Below the pieces are notes generated by a model, which saw nothing but the letters and a program-made list of their open reading frames with translations, did no database searches and was not told where the DNA came from. Positions 9,607 through 17,822 of a stretch of DNA of 64,000 bases are shown one piece after another. The translations under genes were made by a program, and so were the position numbers. The DNA lies in NCBI GenBank assembly GCA_050732635.1, contig JBOHRE010000004.1, forward strand, positions 1 to 64,000. Reading direction: 5' to 3'. Origin of the DNA: JBOHRE01 sp050732635. Lineage in GTDB: Bacteria; Gemmatimonadota; Gemmatimonadetes; Longimicrobiales; RSA9. Within the stretch, counting starts at the first letter, position 1. Every line of letters begins with the position of its first letter.

Positions 9607-11037
9607 ATGCATTCGCGAAAGCAGGCGTGGATGTTGGTCCCACTCGTCGCGTTTGGCTGCGCGACGACGCAGGCCGGCACCACGTCGCCCGGCGAGTCCG
9701 CCGACACCGGCGGCGTCGCGGTCCAGCGCGGCCCGGAGGCCGACCACCCGTTCCCATCAACCTATGCGCCGCTGCCGTCGCGGGCCGTGGTGATCCGCAA
9801 CGCGACGATCATGACCGCGACCGAGCAGGGAACACTGCGCAACGCGGCGCTCGTGATTCGCGACGGTGAGATCGCGGCGGTGGGCAGCACGGTGGATGCG
9901 CCCGCGGACGCGACCGTGATCGACGCGGCCGGACGCTGGGTCACACCCGGGCTGATCGACGCGCACTCGCACCTCGGCGTGTACGCGGCGCCGGGCATCG
10001 AGGCCAACTCGGACGGCAACGAGGCCACGAACCCGAATACCGCCGAGGTCTGGGCCGAGCATTCGGTCTGGCCGCACGACCCGCAGTTTCCGCTGGCGCT
10101 CGCCGGTGGCGTGACCACGATCCATGTGCTGCCCGGCTCAGCGAATCTGTTTGGCGGCCGCGGCGTCACGCTGCGCAACGTGCCCGGCCGCACCGTGCAG
10201 TCCATGAAGTTTCCGGGCGCGCCGCACACACTGAAGATGGCGTGCGGCGAGAACCCGAAGCGGGTCTACGGCAGCCGTGGCCGCTCGCCCTCGACCGCCA
10301 TGGGCAACGTCGCCGGCTACCGCGCTGCCTGGATCGACGCGGCCGAGTACAAGAAGCAGTGGGACAAATGGCGCGCCGACGGCGCGGACGCCGCCGAGCG
10401 GCCGCGTCGCAACCTGCAGAACGAGACGCTGATGGGTGTGCTGAATGGCGAGATCCTGATCCAGAATCACTGCTACCGCGGCGATGAGATGGCCTGGATG
10501 ATGGACATCGCCGATGAGTTCGGCTACAGCATCTCCGCGTTCCATCATGGCGTCGAGGCCTACAAGGTCCGCGACCTGCTGGCCGAGCGGGGCATCTGTG
10601 CCGCGATCTGGGCCGACTGGTGGGGCTTCAAGCTCGAGGCCTACGACGGCATCAACGAGAATCTCGCGCTCGTCGACCAGGCCGGCGGCTGCGCCGTGCT
10701 GCACACCGACTCGCCCGAAGGCATCCAGCGCATGAACCAGGACGCGGCCAAGGGGCTGCAGGCGGGCCGCGCTGCCGGCATCGATGTCGATTACGACGAC
10801 GCCATCGAGTGGATCACGATCAATCCTGCTCGCGCGATCGGCGTCGACGAGGAGACCGGCTCGCTGACGGTCGGCAAGCGCGGCGACGTCGTCCTCTGGT
10901 CCGGCGATCCGTTCAGCGTCTACACGCGCGCCGACCAGGTCTATATCGACGGCGCGCTGGTCTATGACCGGCGAGATCCCGCGACCGCGCCCGTCACCGA
11001 CTTCGAGCTCGGCATTGCGCCGGGAGGTGTACGATGA
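9607..11037 (+). CDS. amidohydrolase family lipoprotein (metal site present)
   Basis: A 476-residue member of the amidohydrolase superfamily. A lipobox VAFGC puts the lipidated cysteine at residue 18, so it is exported and membrane-anchored. The first metal-binding pair is intact in DAHSHLG (H120, H122), further candidate ligands are the histidines in QNHCYRG and FHHGVEAYK, and HTDSPEG carries the likely late Asp. The C-terminal KRGDVVLWSGDPF motif is typical of imidazolonepropionase/dihydroorotase-like members. A GGAGG site lies 9 bases before the ATG. Its stop overlaps the start of the next, related gene (ATGA), indicating translational coupling. The substrate is unknown. Confidence 0.87.
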   Translation: MHSRKQAWMLVPLVAFGCATTQAGTTSPGESADTGGVAVQRGPEADHPFPSTYAPLPSRAVVIRNATIMTATEQGTLRNAALVIRDGEIAAVGSTVDAPADATVIDAAGRWVTPGLIDAHSHLGVYAAPGIEANSDGNEATNPNTAEVWAEHSVWPHDPQFPLALAGGVTTIHVLPGSANLFGGRGVTLRNVPGRTVQSMKFPGAPHTLKMACGENPKRVYGSRGRSPSTAMGNVAGYRAAWIDAAEYKKQWDKWRADGADAAERPRRNLQNETLMGVLNGEILIQNHCYRGDEMAWMMDIADEFGYSISAFHHGVEAYKVRDLLAERGICAAIWADWWGFKLEAYDGINENLALVDQAGGCAVLHTDSPEGIQRMNQDAAKGLQAGRAAGIDVDYDDAIEWITINPARAIGVDEETGSLTVGKRGDVVLWSGDPFSVYTRADQVYIDGALVYDRRDPATAPVTDFELGIAPGGVR

Positions 11038-12356
11038 GTTACGGACCTGAAAGGGGACTCGGAGCGCCGTCGACGATGCGTCCAGGGATGACTCTTCTCG
11101 TAGCGGCCCTCGCCCTCGCCCCCGCTCCCGCCCCCGCGCTCGCGCAGACCATCGCGATCACCAACGCGAGGATCTACTCAGTCGCCGGGCCGATGATCGA
11201 GCGCGGTACCGTCATCATCAGCGACGGTCGCATTGCCGCGGTCGGCGCCGACGCCCAGCCGCCTGCCGGTGCCCAGGTCATCGATGCCGCCGGCAAGGTC
11301 GTGACGCCCGGCTTCATCGACTCCTTCACGCAGCTCGGCGTGGTGGAGATCGGGGCCGCACCCGGCACGGTCGATGTCGCCAGCCGCGAGGACCGGATCA
11401 CCGCCGCGTTCAACGTGGTCTGGGGCATCAACCCCGCGTCCACGCTGATCCCGATCGCGCGGACCGGCGGCATCACGCGTGCCGTGGTGGCGCCCAACCC
11501 CGGCGCGTCCATCATCGCCGGGCAGGGTGCGCTGATCCAGCTCGCGGGCGGCCGCGCCGACGAGATGGTCATGCGCAACCCGATCGCGATGTTCGCGATC
11601 CTCGATGAGGGCGCCGCCGAGCGTACGGGCGGCGCGCGCGGCGTCGCCATGCTCCGGCTGCGCGAGATCTTCCAGGACGCGCGTGACTACGCAGCCAACC
11701 GTGCCGCCTACGACGCAGGCAGCCGACGCGAGTACGCGGCCAGTCGCCTCGACCTCGCGGCGCTGGATCCCGTGCTCGACGGCGCGCTGCCGCTCGTGCT
11801 CGGCGTCGACCGGGCCAGCGACATCCTCAACGCACTCGGCCTCGCCCGCGATTTCGGACTCCAGCTCGTGCTCAGCGGCGCCCGCGAAGGCTGGCTCGTC
11901 GCCGACGACATCGCGCGTGCCGGCGTTCCCGTCATCGTGAATCCGATGAGCAACCTGCCGGATTTCGACGCGCTCTCGGCCACGCTCGAGAACGCCGCGC
12001 GGCTTGCGAATGCCGGCGTCACCGTGGTGTTCGCCAGCTTCGATGCACACAACACCCGCAACCTGCGGCAGGCCGCAGGCAACGCGGTCGCCTACGGCAT
12101 GCCGTTCGACGCCGCGCTGCGCGCCGTGACCCTCGCGCCCGCCCAACTCTGGGGCGTGGCCGACCAGGTCGGCACGCTCGAGGTCGGCAGGCAGGCCGAC
12201 GTCGTCGTCTGGTCCGGCGATCCGTTCGAGCTGCTCACACACGTCGAGCACGTCTTCATTGGCGGCCGCGAGGCCCCCGACGATACGCGTCAGCGCATGC
12301 TGCTCGAGCGCTACCGCACGCTCGACGGCGCGTGGCCGCCGTCGTTCCGGCACTGA
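11034..12356 (+). CDS. amidohydrolase-like protein lacking the HxH metal motif
   Basis: A 440-residue amidohydrolase-fold protein with the same N-terminal beta-sandwich and the same C-terminal RQADVVVWSGDPF motif as the preceding gene. At the place of the HxH metal pair it reads DSFTQLG (F98, Q100), and the later histidine positions are also not evident, so it is probably a pseudoenzyme or a strongly altered enzyme. The start at 11034 has an excellent GGAGGTG site and overlaps the previous stop by ATGA; an internal ATG at 11076 would give a shorter, classical signal peptide ending ALAQ. It likely partners or stabilises the upstream amidohydrolase, an inference from tandem coupling. Confidence 0.82.
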   Translation: MSYGPERGLGAPSTMRPGMTLLVAALALAPAPAPALAQTIAITNARIYSVAGPMIERGTVIISDGRIAAVGADAQPPAGAQVIDAAGKVVTPGFIDSFTQLGVVEIGAAPGTVDVASREDRITAAFNVVWGINPASTLIPIARTGGITRAVVAPNPGASIIAGQGALIQLAGGRADEMVMRNPIAMFAILDEGAAERTGGARGVAMLRLREIFQDARDYAANRAAYDAGSRREYAASRLDLAALDPVLDGALPLVLGVDRASDILNALGLARDFGLQLVLSGAREGWLVADDIARAGVPVIVNPMSNLPDFDALSATLENAARLANAGVTVVFASFDAHNTRNLRQAAGNAVAYGMPFDAALRAVTLAPAQLWGVADQVGTLEVGRQADVVVWSGDPFELLTHVEHVFIGGREAPDDTRQRMLLERYRTLDGAWPPSFRH

Positions 12357-12451
12357 CCACCGGCTGCGGCAGGCACGGGTGGTGGGTCGCGGTCCGATGT
12401 CACCGCTGCCGCCCGTGCCGGTTCCGCGACGGCTTGCCGCGGGCGGGGCCT

Positions 12452-12471
12452 GCGCTATATGTTTCTAGCGC
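12452..12471. other. small inverted repeat upstream of the histidine kinase
   Basis: GCGCTA and TAGCGC face each other with an 8-base loop in the 246-base gap between the amidohydrolase operon and the histidine kinase. It could be an operator or a weak stem-loop terminator; there is no run of T after it. The rest of this gap shows nothing I can name. Confidence 0.25.
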
Positions 12472-12602
12472 GCGTGTGAACCGGACCCTGACCGGTGCTC
12501 CCCACGACGCTGGGCGCGCGCCCAGCATTTCTTTTCCAAACGCTCCGCAGTTGCCGAAAACGCCGACCGGCTGGGCTGCCGGCCGGCCCTGCTGGTGCCG
12601 GT

Positions 12603-14684
12603 ATGGATGAGGTGGTGAATTCACTCGGAGTAGGGAACGCCGAACACCTGTATGGTGACTGGGCACGCATCCTGGATCTGTATCCGGATGGCGTGCTCAT
12701 TGTCGATGCGCCCGGCAGGGTGATCTGGGCGAATCCGGCTGCGCAGCGCATCCTCGGCCTGACGCAGACGGAGCTGGTGGGGCGGCTGAAGAGCGAGCTT
12801 CCGCTCCAACTCTACACTCTCGCCGGCGAGCCGCTAGCGCTCGAGCAATTCCCATCGCGAATCGTGGTGCGGACGGGTCGGGCGGTTCAGGACATCCGGT
12901 TCGCCGTGGAGCGCTCGGATGGCATGGCCTTCGTCGATGCGAGCGCGGCGCCGTTCGCGCTGGCGGCGGACGGCACGATCGAGCGGGTGATCGTCTCGCT
13001 GCACGACATCACGGAGCGGGTCGGGGAGCAGGAGGAGCGCGCCATGCTGGTATTGGCGCTCGACGCGGAGCGGGCGCGCCTGCGTACGGTCATCGATCAC
13101 GTGCCTGTCGGCGTGCTGCTGGCTGAGGCGCCGAGCGGCAGGATCATCCTGGCGAGCCCGCTCGTCGAGCGGCTGCTCGGCCACGCTGTATACTATGCGC
13201 CGGACGTGAGCGCGTACGGCGCCTACCAGGTGCTGCACGCCGATGGTCGGGCGTATGCGCCGGAGGAGCAGCCGCTGGCGCGGGCGCTGCGAGGCGAGCG
13301 GATCGAGGCCGAGGAGGTGCTGTATCGACGCGGCGACGGCCGCGTCGTTTGGCTGCGGGCGAGCGCGGAGCCGATCCGCGAGCGCGACGGCCAGGTGATC
13401 GGCGCGGTGCTGGCGTTTCACGACATCGAGCGCGACAAGCGCGCGGGGCATGCGCAGCAGCTGGTCGCGGAGGCGAGCAGGATCCTGGCCACCAGCCTCG
13501 ACTATCAGACGACGCTCGACAGTGTCGCGCGGCTGGCGGTACCGGATCTCGCGGACGCCTGTCTGCTCGACCTGCTGGACGACGAGGGCGCGCCGCAGCG
13601 CCTCGGCATCGCCTGTGTCGACGCGGAGGCCGAGCGCCGGCTGCGTCAGATGACGCAGCGTTGGGGCGTCAGTCCCGACCCGCAGCGCAATCTGATCCTG
13701 GAAGTGATCCGTCTCGAGGAGCCGCGTCTGGTCAGCGAGCTCGATGATGCAATGCTACGCCGCTACTCGACGACGGAATCGCAGTACGAGGCGCTGGCCA
13801 GCCTGCCGTTCCGCTCGGCCATGATCCTGCCGCTCGTCGCGCGCGGCCGCGCCTTCGGCGCGATCAGCTTCGGCGCGGGGCGCGACCGCCGCCCGTACGA
13901 CTTGGACGACCTGACCGTCGCCCGCGACCTGGCCGACCGCGCCGCGCTCGCCATCGACAACGCCCGGTTGTACCACGAGGCGCAGGCCGCGAGTGAGTCG
14001 AAATCCAATTTCATCGGCGTGCTGTCGCACGAGTTCCGTACGCCGCTGACGGCCATCGTCGGCTATGCGGATCTGCTGGATTCGGGTGTCGGCGGGCAGC
14101 TCGCGCCCAGGCAGCTCGACTTCGTCAAGCCGATCCGCGCGAGCGCCTGGCACCTGTCGCAGCTGATCGATGAGATCCTGACCTTCTCGCGCCTCGAGGC
14201 CGGCCGCGAAGAGGTGCAGCGCACGATGACGGACCTCACGGCAAGCGTGCGCGAGGTCGCCGACATCCTCGAGCCGGTCGCCGCGTCGAAGGGGCTGCGG
14301 TTGATGATCGACGTGCCGAGCCAGCCCGTGCCGGCACGAACGGATGCAGCCAAGATCCGCCAGATCCTGCTGAACCTGCTCAACAACGCGATCAAGTTCA
14401 CGGCCGCTGGCACGGTGACCGTGCGCGTGAGGTCGGAATCCGGCCGTGCCGTGCTCGAGGTCGTGGACACGGGCATCGGCATTCCGGCCGAGCACCACGA
14501 GCGCATCTTCGAGCGTTTCTGGCAGGTCGAGCAGGGTCCGACCCGGCGCGCGCAGGGCACGGGTCTGGGGCTCGCCATCGTGCGCCGCCTGACGAAGCTG
14601 CTGGAGGGCGAGGTCACGGTCATCAGCGCGCCGGGCGAAGGCAGCACCTTCAACGTCTGGCTGCCGGTCGACGGTGACAGCTGA
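12603..14684 (+). CDS. PAS-PAS-GAF sensor histidine kinase
   Basis: A 693-residue soluble hybrid-less sensor kinase from the start chosen here. Two PAS domains lie at about 18-140 and 155-275, a GAF domain at about 290-455, then HisKA with the phospho-acceptor in LSHEFRTPL (H476) and an ATPase domain with NLLNNAIKF, DTGIGIP and GTGLGLAIV. There are no membrane segments, so it senses an internal signal. The open frame extends back to 12495, but the first ATG that gives a normal N-terminus before the PAS domain is at 12603; no good ribosome-binding site is seen. No response regulator is adjacent, so it is an orphan kinase. Confidence 0.9.
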   Translation: MDEVVNSLGVGNAEHLYGDWARILDLYPDGVLIVDAPGRVIWANPAAQRILGLTQTELVGRLKSELPLQLYTLAGEPLALEQFPSRIVVRTGRAVQDIRFAVERSDGMAFVDASAAPFALAADGTIERVIVSLHDITERVGEQEERAMLVLALDAERARLRTVIDHVPVGVLLAEAPSGRIILASPLVERLLGHAVYYAPDVSAYGAYQVLHADGRAYAPEEQPLARALRGERIEAEEVLYRRGDGRVVWLRASAEPIRERDGQVIGAVLAFHDIERDKRAGHAQQLVAEASRILATSLDYQTTLDSVARLAVPDLADACLLDLLDDEGAPQRLGIACVDAEAERRLRQMTQRWGVSPDPQRNLILEVIRLEEPRLVSELDDAMLRRYSTTESQYEALASLPFRSAMILPLVARGRAFGAISFGAGRDRRPYDLDDLTVARDLADRAALAIDNARLYHEAQAASESKSNFIGVLSHEFRTPLTAIVGYADLLDSGVGGQLAPRQLDFVKPIRASAWHLSQLIDEILTFSRLEAGREEVQRTMTDLTASVREVADILEPVAASKGLRLMIDVPSQPVPARTDAAKIRQILLNLLNNAIKFTAAGTVTVRVRSESGRAVLEVVDTGIGIPAEHHERIFERFWQVEQGPTRRAQGTGLGLAIVRRLTKLLEGEVTVISAPGEGSTFNVWLPVDGDS

Positions 14685-14709
14685 CGCAGCGCCTACACGG
14701 CGGCGCGCA

Positions 14710-15177
14710 TCAGTCGAGCAGCGCTTCGAGCCGGTCGATCAGCTCCGCCTGCGCCGGCAGGATCTTGCGCTTCGCCATCGCCGTGTCGAACCACGCGCAG
14801 CGGTCCACCTCGGGGAATGTGATCCAGCGGCCGGACCCGCGCGGCCACTCGGTGCGGCTCTCGTTGCTCACGATGGTCGTCGGATCCGCGTCGCGTTCGA
14901 CGGCCCACGCGTGCACGACCTTGCCGGCCTTCTGCCGGATGCTGCCCAGCTCGAGGAGCGGGCCGTCCACCGCGATGCCGGTCTCCTCGCGAAACTCGCG
15001 CTTGGCAGTCTCGACCAGCGGCTCGTCCGCAGCGACCACGCCCTTCGGGATCGTCCAAGCGCCCTCGTCTCGATTGCGCCAGAACGGTCCGCCCGGGTGT
15101 CCGAGGAAGACCTCCAGCCGCCCTGCCCGCCGACGGAACAGCAACAGCCCGGCGCTGACCTTCTTTTCACGAGCCAT
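14710..15177 (-). CDS. Nudix hydrolase
   Basis: A 155-residue Nudix protein with a complete Nudix box: G at the start of GVVAADEP, then REFREETGI. It also has the GHPGGPFWRNRDEGAWTIPKG entry typical of the small clade of diphosphatase-like Nudix proteins related to bis(5'-nucleosyl)-tetraphosphatases. The ATG lies 4 bases after the stop of the reductase gene upstream, so the two form an operon. It probably cleaves a nucleoside diphosphate derivative; the substrate is not determinable. Confidence 0.88.
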   Translation of the reverse strand: MAREKKVSAGLLLFRRRAGRLEVFLGHPGGPFWRNRDEGAWTIPKGVVAADEPLVETAKREFREETGIAVDGPLLELGSIRQKAGKVVHAWAVERDADPTTIVSNESRTEWPRGSGRWITFPEVDRCAWFDTAMAKRKILPAQAELIDRLEALLD

Positions 15178-15181
15178 GCGC

Positions 15182-15871
15182 TCATGCGGTTACGTCCAGC
15201 GGCACGCTCGGCGCGGGCGGTCCGGCGATCTGGATGCCGAAGTGCGGCGTGCCCAGCAGTCCCCACAGTCGCACCCACAGCAGCACGAACATCTCGGTCG
15301 TGCGCGCGCCCGTGATGTCGCCCAGGTCGACCAGACTCTGCGGCTTCCAGCCGAACCATTCGACCAGCCAGGACGCGACCTGCGCCTTGGCGCCCGCATC
15401 GTTTCCGCAGACCAACAGCGCGTGATCGCTGCCGACGAGCGCTGGCTCGACCATCACATTCGCGTTCACCGTGTTGAGCGCCTTGACGACGCGCGCCTGC
15501 GGGTACGCGCGCTGGATCTGCTCGCCCAGCGAGTCGGTGTTGCAGATCGTGAGGGTCGGCGGCATGCCGCGCGAGAAGTCGAGCGGATTGGCGACATCGA
15601 CCAGTACCTTGCCGCCGAGCGCGTCCGGACCGGCCTGCGCGAGCGCCTCGAGGGAGACGGCGCCGGCCGTGCAGTTGAACACGCAGTCGCCGAACGCCGC
15701 CGCATCGGCGAACGTGCCATGAGCGGCACCATTGCCTGTGCGCTGCGCCCAAGTGACGGCCTTCTCGTTGTCGCGCGTGCGCGAGCCCATCATGACCTGC
15801 TGTGCGGCGCGGACCATTGCGCTAGCGAGCGTTTCACCGACGATCCCGGTGCCCAGCACGCCGATCCTCAT
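15182..15871 (-). CDS. F420-dependent NADP reductase-like oxidoreductase
   Basis: A 229-residue Rossmann protein starting with MRIGVLGTGIVGETLA, a GxGxxG dinucleotide-binding loop, followed by GSRTRDNEKA in the region that selects NADP. It continues with VDVANPLDFSRG and VVKALNTVNANVM, motifs shared by the NADPH-dependent F420 reductase/ProC-like family. Length matches that family. No F420 biosynthesis gene is near, so electron carrier and substrate remain open. It is the first gene of a two-gene operon with the Nudix hydrolase. Confidence 0.8.
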   Translation of the reverse strand: MRIGVLGTGIVGETLASAMVRAAQQVMMGSRTRDNEKAVTWAQRTGNGAAHGTFADAAAFGDCVFNCTAGAVSLEALAQAGPDALGGKVLVDVANPLDFSRGMPPTLTICNTDSLGEQIQRAYPQARVVKALNTVNANVMVEPALVGSDHALLVCGNDAGAKAQVASWLVEWFGWKPQSLVDLGDITGARTTEMFVLLWVRLWGLLGTPHFGIQIAGPPAPSVPLDVTA

Positions 15872-16001
15872 GGTTGCCTCATCAGGAGAAGGTGGCCGAA
15901 GACGGATCCTGCAGGCCGCATCGGGGTATTCTGTTCATCCGGCTACTTCGCACTGGAGATCCTTCCGTGCACCCCCGCTGGCTCCTGAAAGGAGCGCTAC
16001 G

Positions 16002-16175
16002 ATGGCAACGCACGTCATCCACAAGAACGACGGCACGCCGAGCAAGTACTTCTGGTCGGACAAGCACGGCAGCGACAAGACCAAGCGTACGATCTACAAG
16101 CGCACGGCCAACGGCGTCACGCGCATGAAGGGTGTACACTTCGATACGGACAAGCAGAAGCTGCGCAGGGACTGA
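16002..16175 (+). CDS. small basic protein, 57 residues
   Basis: An ATG preceded by AAAGGAG with a 9-base spacing opens a 57-codon frame. The product is hydrophilic and strongly basic, rich in Lys and Arg, with paired HKND and SDKHGSDKTK segments and no membrane segment or signal. It is not recognised. The strong ribosome-binding site and the composition, unlike the Ala/Arg-rich shadow frames around it, argue that it is real. It stands alone between two minus-strand genes; a nucleic-acid-binding role is a guess only. Confidence 0.6.
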   Translation: MATHVIHKNDGTPSKYFWSDKHGSDKTKRTIYKRTANGVTRMKGVHFDTDKQKLRRD

Positions 16176-16245
16176 GGCGACAGCAGTCCGTCGCGTTTCG
16201 CGATCGGCTGGGCCGGTGGGCACGAGCTTGCCGGCCCGCTTCGCA

Positions 16246-16713
16246 TTACCGCGGCAACACCGCGTTCGGCGCGCCGCCGTCCCGCAGCTCGACCGGATCG
16301 CCGATCCGGATCTCGCCGCCGAGCAGGATGCCACCGAACACGCCGCCGCGCCAGTCGCGGTGCATTGCTCGCTGCAGCCCCGGCAGCGCCTCATCCATGC
16401 GCTCGCAGGGCCGCGTCTCGCCACGAATCTCGAGCACGCAGCCACCCACGATCAGCAGCCGGCCGCGACTCTCCTTGAGGGGCACGCCGCTGATCATCAG
16501 GTTCGCGCGCCGGGCCGAGGGATCGAGCGTGCCGCCCAGCTCCGTCATCAGCTCCTGCCAGACCTCCTGCTCGATCACCGTGACCTGGCGTCGCGAGCCG
16601 TGCGTCGGATTGCCGCGCAGCCCGTGGCCCGCCTCGAGCACGGCGTGCTCCACGGCATCCAACACGCCGCGCCTCGCGCGCTTGACCCAGATCGCTTCCA
16701 GCCGGCCCGCCAT
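16246..16713 (-). CDS. MOSC domain-containing protein
   Basis: A 155-residue MOSC (molybdenum cofactor sulfurase C-terminal) domain protein. It shows the early GNPTHGSRRQVTVIE segment, ARRANLMISGV, and the conserved cysteine region GETRPCERMD, followed by RGGVFGGILLGGEIRIGD. Stand-alone MOSC proteins are thought to handle sulfur or sulfonyl-accepting molybdenum cofactor or to bind pterin ligands. The ATG at 16713 starts the conserved part (MAGRLEAIWVKRARRG); the longer open frame upstream runs into the repeat cluster and is not used. Confidence 0.8.
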   Translation of the reverse strand: MAGRLEAIWVKRARRGVLDAVEHAVLEAGHGLRGNPTHGSRRQVTVIEQEVWQELMTELGGTLDPSARRANLMISGVPLKESRGRLLIVGGCVLEIRGETRPCERMDEALPGLQRAMHRDWRGGVFGGILLGGEIRIGDPVELRDGGAPNAVLPR

Positions 16714-16766
16714 AGAGGCAACGGTATCGCGTTCGGCGGCGCCCGGCCATGCTATGCGGCCGGCAT

Positions 16767-17038
16767 AGGGGTCCAGGCGGATCGGTTGGGCAGCCGATGT
16801 TGCGGGCCTTAGGGGTCCAGACACATCGGTGGGGCAGCCGATGTTGTGTTAGGCGATAGGGGTCCAGGCGGATCGGCGGGCAGCCGATTCTGCGTTAGGC
16901 GATCAGGGCGCTGCTACATCCATGGCTCGTCGACGGAGGGGCCGTACGCCTAATGCGACGAGCTCGCCCAACCCGCCCGCCTGGACCCCTAAGGCCTAAC
17001 GCGATTGAGCCCGCCCTGCCCGCCCGCCGGGACCCCTA
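16767..17038. repeat. cluster of 44-47 base intergenic repeats, three direct and two inverted
   Basis: Three head-to-tail copies start at 16767, 16811 and 16858. Each opens with AGGGGTCCAG, contains a GGGCAGCCGAT core, and two end in GTTAGGCGAT. Two inverted copies end in GGACCCCT at about 16948-16990 and 16993-17038, beginning with GCCTAA. One arm at 16846-16871 pairs with 16977-17002 in 23 of 26 positions, so a long hairpin is possible. The cluster lies between the DDAH-type gene and the MOSC gene and covers the last codons of the former. Confidence 0.8.
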
Positions 17039-17789
17039 CCACAACGCTGCAACACGTGACCCCGCCTTCCGCCTTGGCCAGCTCCGACAGGTCGACGCGC
17101 GCGAGCCGAATGCCGCGCGCCTGCAGCCGGCGCGCGGTCCGCTCGTGCGACGCATCGTAAACGACGCGCGTCGCCAGCCGCAGCGCATTGGCGGCTGCCG
17201 GCTCCGCGGGATCGACATCGACCACCCGCAGTGCTGCGAACACCGACGGCTCCACCCACGCAGGGTTGAGCAGCACCGTGTCGTCGGCCACCAGCGTGAC
17301 CGCGCTCTTCAGATGCAGGCAGCCGCGCACCTCGACCGGCACGACCTCGTAGCCGTACGCTGCCGTCAGCTCGGCGAGCTGCGCGATGCCGGCCGCGTTG
17401 GTCCGGCTGGACCGGCCGACGAACAGCGTACGGCCGATGCGCAGCACATCGCCGCCATCCAGCGTGGCCGGCGCCGTCATGAGCCGCGGCTCGCGGTAAC
17501 CGGCCAGCGCCTCGGCCACGGCGGCCGTCTCCGGACGTCGTGATGCCGCGCCCGGGCGGGCGATGATCGCCACCTCATCGAGCACCACCGCAGTGTCCTC
17601 GACGAAGACGGAGTCCGGCAGCTCGGGCGCGGCCGGCAGGCGCACGACGTGGCAGCCGAGCGCGCGCAGCGTGTGCTCGTACGCGGCGTGCTGCCGCGCG
17701 GCACGCTCGACGTCGATCGGCTCGCGCTGGCTGTGCGTCAGCTCGCAGCTCGCCAGCCGTGGGCTGACGGGACGGGTCAATGCGATCAT
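16989..17789 (-). CDS. dimethylargininase (DDAH)-type amidinohydrolase
   Basis: A 266-residue member of the guanidino-group-modifying enzyme superfamily. Diagnostic motifs are PDSVFVEDTAVV (about 58-69), LDGGDVL (110-116), the catalytic histidine in RGCLHLKSAV (H159) and the nucleophile in EGGVTCCS (C246). It probably hydrolyses methylated arginine or a related guanidino compound. The family normally ends a few residues after the active-site cysteine; here about 16 extra residues follow, and these are encoded inside the last inverted copy of the 16.8-17.0 kb repeat. The start is 33 bases after the stop of the dioxygenase gene upstream, suggesting co-transcription. Confidence 0.87.
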   Translation of the reverse strand: MIALTRPVSPRLASCELTHSQREPIDVERAARQHAAYEHTLRALGCHVVRLPAAPELPDSVFVEDTAVVLDEVAIIARPGAASRRPETAAVAEALAGYREPRLMTAPATLDGGDVLRIGRTLFVGRSSRTNAAGIAQLAELTAAYGYEVVPVEVRGCLHLKSAVTLVADDTVLLNPAWVEPSVFAALRVVDVDPAEPAAANALRLATRVVYDASHERTARRLQARGIRLARVDLSELAKAEGGVTCCSVVVGVPAGGQGGLNRVRP

Positions 17790-17822
17790 TTCGTGCGGCC
17801 TGCCGCGGCCGGAGCCGCAGAC

